Part shown: one piece after another, positions 61,147 to 64,000 of the stretch
How the letters are laid out: each line of letters starts with the position of its first letter
Numbering within the stretch: position 1 is the first letter of the stretch
From: Pedobacter cryoconitis
GTDB taxonomy: Bacteria; Bacteroidota; Bacteroidia; Sphingobacteriales; Sphingobacteriaceae
DNA length: 64,000 nucleotides
Assembly (NCBI RefSeq): GCF_014200605.1
Contig: NZ_JACHCE010000004.1
Coordinates: 62,001-126,000 of the forward strand
Direction of reading: 5' to 3'
Program-made: the position numbers and the translations under genes
Notes under the pieces: model-generated
Databases searched by the model: none
Seen by the model: the letters and a program-made list of their open reading frames with translations, nothing else
Told to the model about the DNA's origin: nothing

Positions 61147-62817
61147 CTAATTTTCAATTGTATTTTCTTTATGAACCTGAATTGTAATTTTATTTTCTAT
61201 TTTTTTTGTTCCATAGTCAAGGTTTACGCGAACAAAACTTCCGTTTTTTCCCCTAAAAGTTATAAAGCGAGAAATATCTGAATCTATTGGCGACCCTTTT
61301 TTAAGTGATTTAATTTCAGTATCTATAGTATTGACAATCTCTGAATAATGTTTTTCACAGACATCCTTATCTAATGATGAAAAGACTTTGAATTGATACA
61401 GATCCCTGGCTGGCTGATCAGGAAAGATCCAGATTTCCTGATCAGGATCATGGCTGGCTTTAAATTTTGGTTCATAAATAATCAGATGCTTATTGATTTC
61501 ATCTGCAGAAACCCGCCCCGATCTCCCAATTCCTTTAATATTTTCAGAAAGCTTTCCCTGTATGTGAATGACATAACTGATATGATCTATTATATTATCA
61601 AGAGTTAATTGATTCCAAACATCAAAATCAGCGTTTGTATTTTGAAAAGCCTGCTGATCAGGCATAGGGTTTTCTGCTGCAAAAATCCAGTAAACCGATC
61701 TTGGATCACCTGGTAAAATAATATGTGGCATATAATCATCATCTGCAATCCATTTGAGTCTGCCTGAAATCAGTACACTTTCTCCTGGAGCCAGTGTTTT
61801 ATCAAAAGTAGCAGCATCACATGTGCCTAAATTAAGGATGTTTCTGCTGTCTTTACGAAGTATAATTTCGGTATAGTTCCTGCCGGACAACTTAACTGTA
61901 ACCGGGTTTCTGTTTAGTAAACGATAACAAAAATCAACAATTGGATTAGTCGCTCTCTTGTCCCATTCAATATTTTCATCATAACGTATCACATTTACAG
62001 CCAGGGAGTTTGTCTCATTAATAATTAGAATTGCTTCATTATGACACCATGTAAATGGGTTATTAGATTGAGATATATCATAACCAAGGGTTTTATCTCT
62101 GGCTGCTAAACGCGTTTTGATCTCCTCTTGTTTTTCTTTTGTAAGTGCAAGATATGCAGGGTTATTTGTAAAGATCATCAAATGGGTCAAAAAGGTCTGC
62201 CCCATTAACAGTCCTTGTCTTATGGCCTGAAGACGCTGTGAGTTAGATGGATGTGTTTGATATGCCACTTCTTTTCTATTCATCTCCAAAACCATTGTTA
62301 GTACATCCAGAATTAGGGTCGTATTCTCTTTAAAATAAGCTTCCTGATTAAATCCAGGTCTTTGTACAAGCTCCTTTAGTTCAACCTGACTGTAAACCTG
62401 GGATATAATAAATCCGCTAAGCACATCTGCATAACATTCCAGAAAGACCCTTCCCTCTCCACTAGCTTTATTAATTACGTTTTTCTGATAGGTACCGAAT
62501 TGTATCTGATGTCCCAGTTCATGTGCTATAATGTATTTTATAAAAAGTGATCTAAAACTATCACTCTTACCAATCAGATTTTTACTAATCTGTGCCAGAT
62601 TTACAACAATATCATGGTTGTTATTCGCCAAATGAGTATTCTGACTGGAGAAAATGAGATCCCCCATCGTAAATTTAAAACCTTCCTGTAAAGGTTTGAA
62701 TTTTTCATATTCCCTGAAGAATAGTTTCTTTAGTACTTCATTATCTGCGAATGTGTGCGCATATACTGGTACACAATTTAAGATAGCAATAAAAAAAAGT
62801 GTGTATAATTTATTCAT
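61147..62817 (-). CDS. secreted HExxH metallopeptidase-like protein (556 aa)
   Basis: A signal peptide (1-20, ending VYA) leads a protein with HELGH (99-103) and the downstream ECYAD (127-131), again an HExxH...E arrangement. Residues from about 240 on contain beta-rich blocks (NPVTVKLSGRNYTEIILRKDSRNILNLG, APGESVLISGRLKWIADDDYM) without a recognised family. Substrates are not known. It overlaps the 4-TM gene at 62810 by 8 bp and precedes the repeat-bearing HExxH gene by 8 bp, so the three are likely one transcript. Confidence 0.82.
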   Translation of the reverse strand: MNKLYTLFFIAILNCVPVYAHTFADNEVLKKLFFREYEKFKPLQEGFKFTMGDLIFSSQNTHLANNNHDIVVNLAQISKNLIGKSDSFRSLFIKYIIAHELGHQIQFGTYQKNVINKASGEGRVFLECYADVLSGFIISQVYSQVELKELVQRPGFNQEAYFKENTTLILDVLTMVLEMNRKEVAYQTHPSNSQRLQAIRQGLLMGQTFLTHLMIFTNNPAYLALTKEKQEEIKTRLAARDKTLGYDISQSNNPFTWCHNEAILIINETNSLAVNVIRYDENIEWDKRATNPIVDFCYRLLNRNPVTVKLSGRNYTEIILRKDSRNILNLGTCDAATFDKTLAPGESVLISGRLKWIADDDYMPHIILPGDPRSVYWIFAAENPMPDQQAFQNTNADFDVWNQLTLDNIIDHISYVIHIQGKLSENIKGIGRSGRVSADEINKHLIIYEPKFKASHDPDQEIWIFPDQPARDLYQFKVFSSLDKDVCEKHYSEIVNTIDTEIKSLKKGSPIDSDISRFITFRGKNGSFVRVNLDYGTKKIENKITIQVHKENTIEN

Positions 62818-63352
62818 GAGAATTGATTTTGATAATTTCTCCGATAGAAATCAATAAGATAGTTAGAATAATAGCCGCTATTAAATACAAAATCAGCATT
62901 CCATAATAAGGCATCCATAGTTCTGAAAAACCCCATAAATTCCTCGAATTACAGAAGTGTGATTCAAGCAGCAGGTTATAATAATCCGGATGATCTTTCC
63001 ATACAGTTGAATTAGAAATCTCATCACTTTTAAGTGGCCCATGACTGATGACAATTCTAAAGTCATTATAGCATAAAATTGAAAATTCAGTAATCAAATA
63101 CTGATAGAAAGCTATAACTACCATAAACAGTCCAAGCAACCCTAACATTATTTTCCTGATATTGATTATCCTGCATACATTATCAAAGATAAAAATGCTT
63201 AACAGGCCCGTAAAAAAGACGAATACGTTTCTCCAGCTTACTACCTGTGCATCTGCCGGAGAAAGCAAAGGGGGAGAAATAATAAAAGTTGTCAGGGTGC
63301 CTAAAATTACAGCTCCCAACCTTGTGATAAACAAAACTGTTTGATTATTCAT
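62810..63352 (-). CDS. four-transmembrane hypothetical protein
   Basis: The 180-residue protein has about four transmembrane helices (near residues 8-30, 42-62, 70-90 and 145-170) and a soluble loop between the third and fourth (about 95-140). It has no recognised motif. It lies 2 bp downstream of the gene at 63355 and overlaps the start of the HExxH gene at 61147 by 8 bp. The tight packing suggests a common membrane-linked system with the peptidase-like proteins. Confidence 0.8.
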   Translation of the reverse strand: MNNQTVLFITRLGAVILGTLTTFIISPPLLSPADAQVVSWRNVFVFFTGLLSIFIFDNVCRIINIRKIMLGLLGLFMVVIAFYQYLITEFSILCYNDFRIVISHGPLKSDEISNSTVWKDHPDYYNLLLESHFCNSRNLWGFSELWMPYYGMLILYLIAAIILTILLISIGEIIKINSHE

Positions 63353-63354
63353 AA

Positions 63355-64000
63355 CTACTGATTTATAGGTATAAAAACAACATCAAGACTTTTTTCTTTA
63401 ACAATCTTTTTATAGACAAAATCAGATTTATAAACCTGCTGAGAAGTCAAATCTTTCAGCCAAAAGGTAATGTATCCCGGCAGGTTAAGTTCTATTTCAT
63501 AAGGGTTTTTAAATAGACTTGAACTTCCGTCAAATGCATTTTTATAAATAATTTTTATGCGGTCTCCGCCAAGGTAGTTTGCCCAGTATATTCTGCACTT
63601 CTTAGGTACATTGCCAGAAATAAATTGTGCATTGATTTTAAATGGACGGGGCACACCAAAAGAGGCATCAGGAGATACACCAAGTGTGATAGAAGTATTT
63701 GCATCGATAAAGTCCATTTTTAATGTCAGATCTTCATTTATAATCCGGCTAACGCTATCTTTTTGTCTTTCATCTGCCTCAGCATAAACTTCATTTGCCC
63801 GCAAAAAATAATTCCTTAATCTTTGAAGTTCAACAGGATCACTCAGGCTTTTGGTTGTGTTGATCATAGTGTTAATTCTGGAAAGTAATTTTTGCTGGAC
63901 ACGGGAATTGTAGTTAAGCTGATCCCTGAATCCCCTGACTGCCTGAATTGTTTTTGTTTTGGTAAAGTCTTCCCCACTCTGTGCATTGGTTAGAGTGACT
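63355..64000 (-). CDS. hypothetical protein, 5' end beyond the window
   Basis: The frame stays open to the window edge (reading FRDQLNYNSRVQQKLLSRINTMINTTKSL), so ATG 63867 is internal and the true start lies outside. The N-terminal visible part is a helical coiled segment. The C-terminal about 130 residues are beta-rich (LKMDFIDANTSITLGVSPDASFGVPRPFKINAQFISGNVPKKCRIYWANYLG ... FWLKDLTSQQVYKSDFVYKKI) with no family recognised. It leads the cluster of two HExxH proteins and a 4-TM protein. Confidence 0.75.
   Translation of the reverse strand, partial: VTLTNAQSGEDFTKTKTIQAVRGFRDQLNYNSRVQQKLLSRINTMINTTKSLSDPVELQRLRNYFLRANEVYAEADERQKDSVSRIINEDLTLKMDFIDANTSITLGVSPDASFGVPRPFKINAQFISGNVPKKCRIYWANYLGGDRIKIIYKNAFDGSSSLFKNPYEIELNLPGYITFWLKDLTSQQVYKSDFVYKKIVKEKSLDVVFIPINQ

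Overview
The window reads as chromosome of a Bacteroidetes bacterium, most likely from the Sphingobacteriaceae (Pedobacter-like). The reasons are low GC with AT-rich intergenic DNA, few Shine-Dalgarno sites, promoters of the Bacteroidetes type (TTTG, 19-20 nt, TAnnTTTG), many lipoproteins with SxxC lipoboxes, an HmuY-family protein, and several large cytoplasmic PAS-domain histidine kinases. No rRNA, tRNA, CRISPR array, transposase or integrase was seen. Both ends cut a gene: a PAS kinase at the left and an unknown protein at the right.

The central feature (about 13.0-37.4 kb) is a complete-looking extracellular contractile injection system (eCIS, the AFP/PVC/MAC family). A plus-strand operon of 15 genes encodes a Pvc16-type cap protein, an unrecognised 272-residue protein, one sheath, two tube proteins, a 54-residue DUF5908 protein, a LysM baseplate protein, a VgrG-like spike, a PAAR tip, a gp25-like wedge, Pvc11- and Pvc12-type baseplate proteins with a fibre-like protein between them, a very large Pvc14-type tape-measure protein and a Pvc15-type AAA+ ATPase. 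Many genes overlap or nearly touch. Two genes diverge from its head. One is a membrane protein with a chitinase-like (GH18) fold whose catalytic residues are lost. The other is a DUF4157 (HEAWH) protein, the typical eCIS cargo marker, whose C-terminal half carries motifs resembling the glutamine-synthetase-fold amidoligases. A DUF4239 membrane protein converges on the ATPase.

Left flank (0-13 kb): three large PAS kinases, a secreted esterase with chitobiase-like and PA14-like C-terminal domains, an SDR/AraC pair, and an operon of an HmuY-family lipoprotein with two further lipoproteins. Five helically phased repeats lie just upstream of that operon's -7 box.

Right flank (37-59 kb): a three-gene signalling unit (7-TM protein, HisKA_3 kinase, NarL-type regulator) and a run of metabolic, transport and stress genes: quinone oxidoreductase, FAD monooxygenase, GapN-like aldehyde dehydrogenase, two EamA exporters, a MocR regulator with an apparently leaderless promoter, a DHA2 drug exporter, msrA, a fourth PAS kinase, a DUF4142 lipoprotein, a YjbR protein, a PepSY membrane protein, LysE, and a second SDR/AraC pair.

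The right end (59.5-64 kb) is a minus-strand cluster with two secreted HExxH proteins, one ending in unusual Cys/His repeats, plus a 4-TM protein and an unknown truncated gene. Functions are inferred from motifs read by eye; no database search was run.
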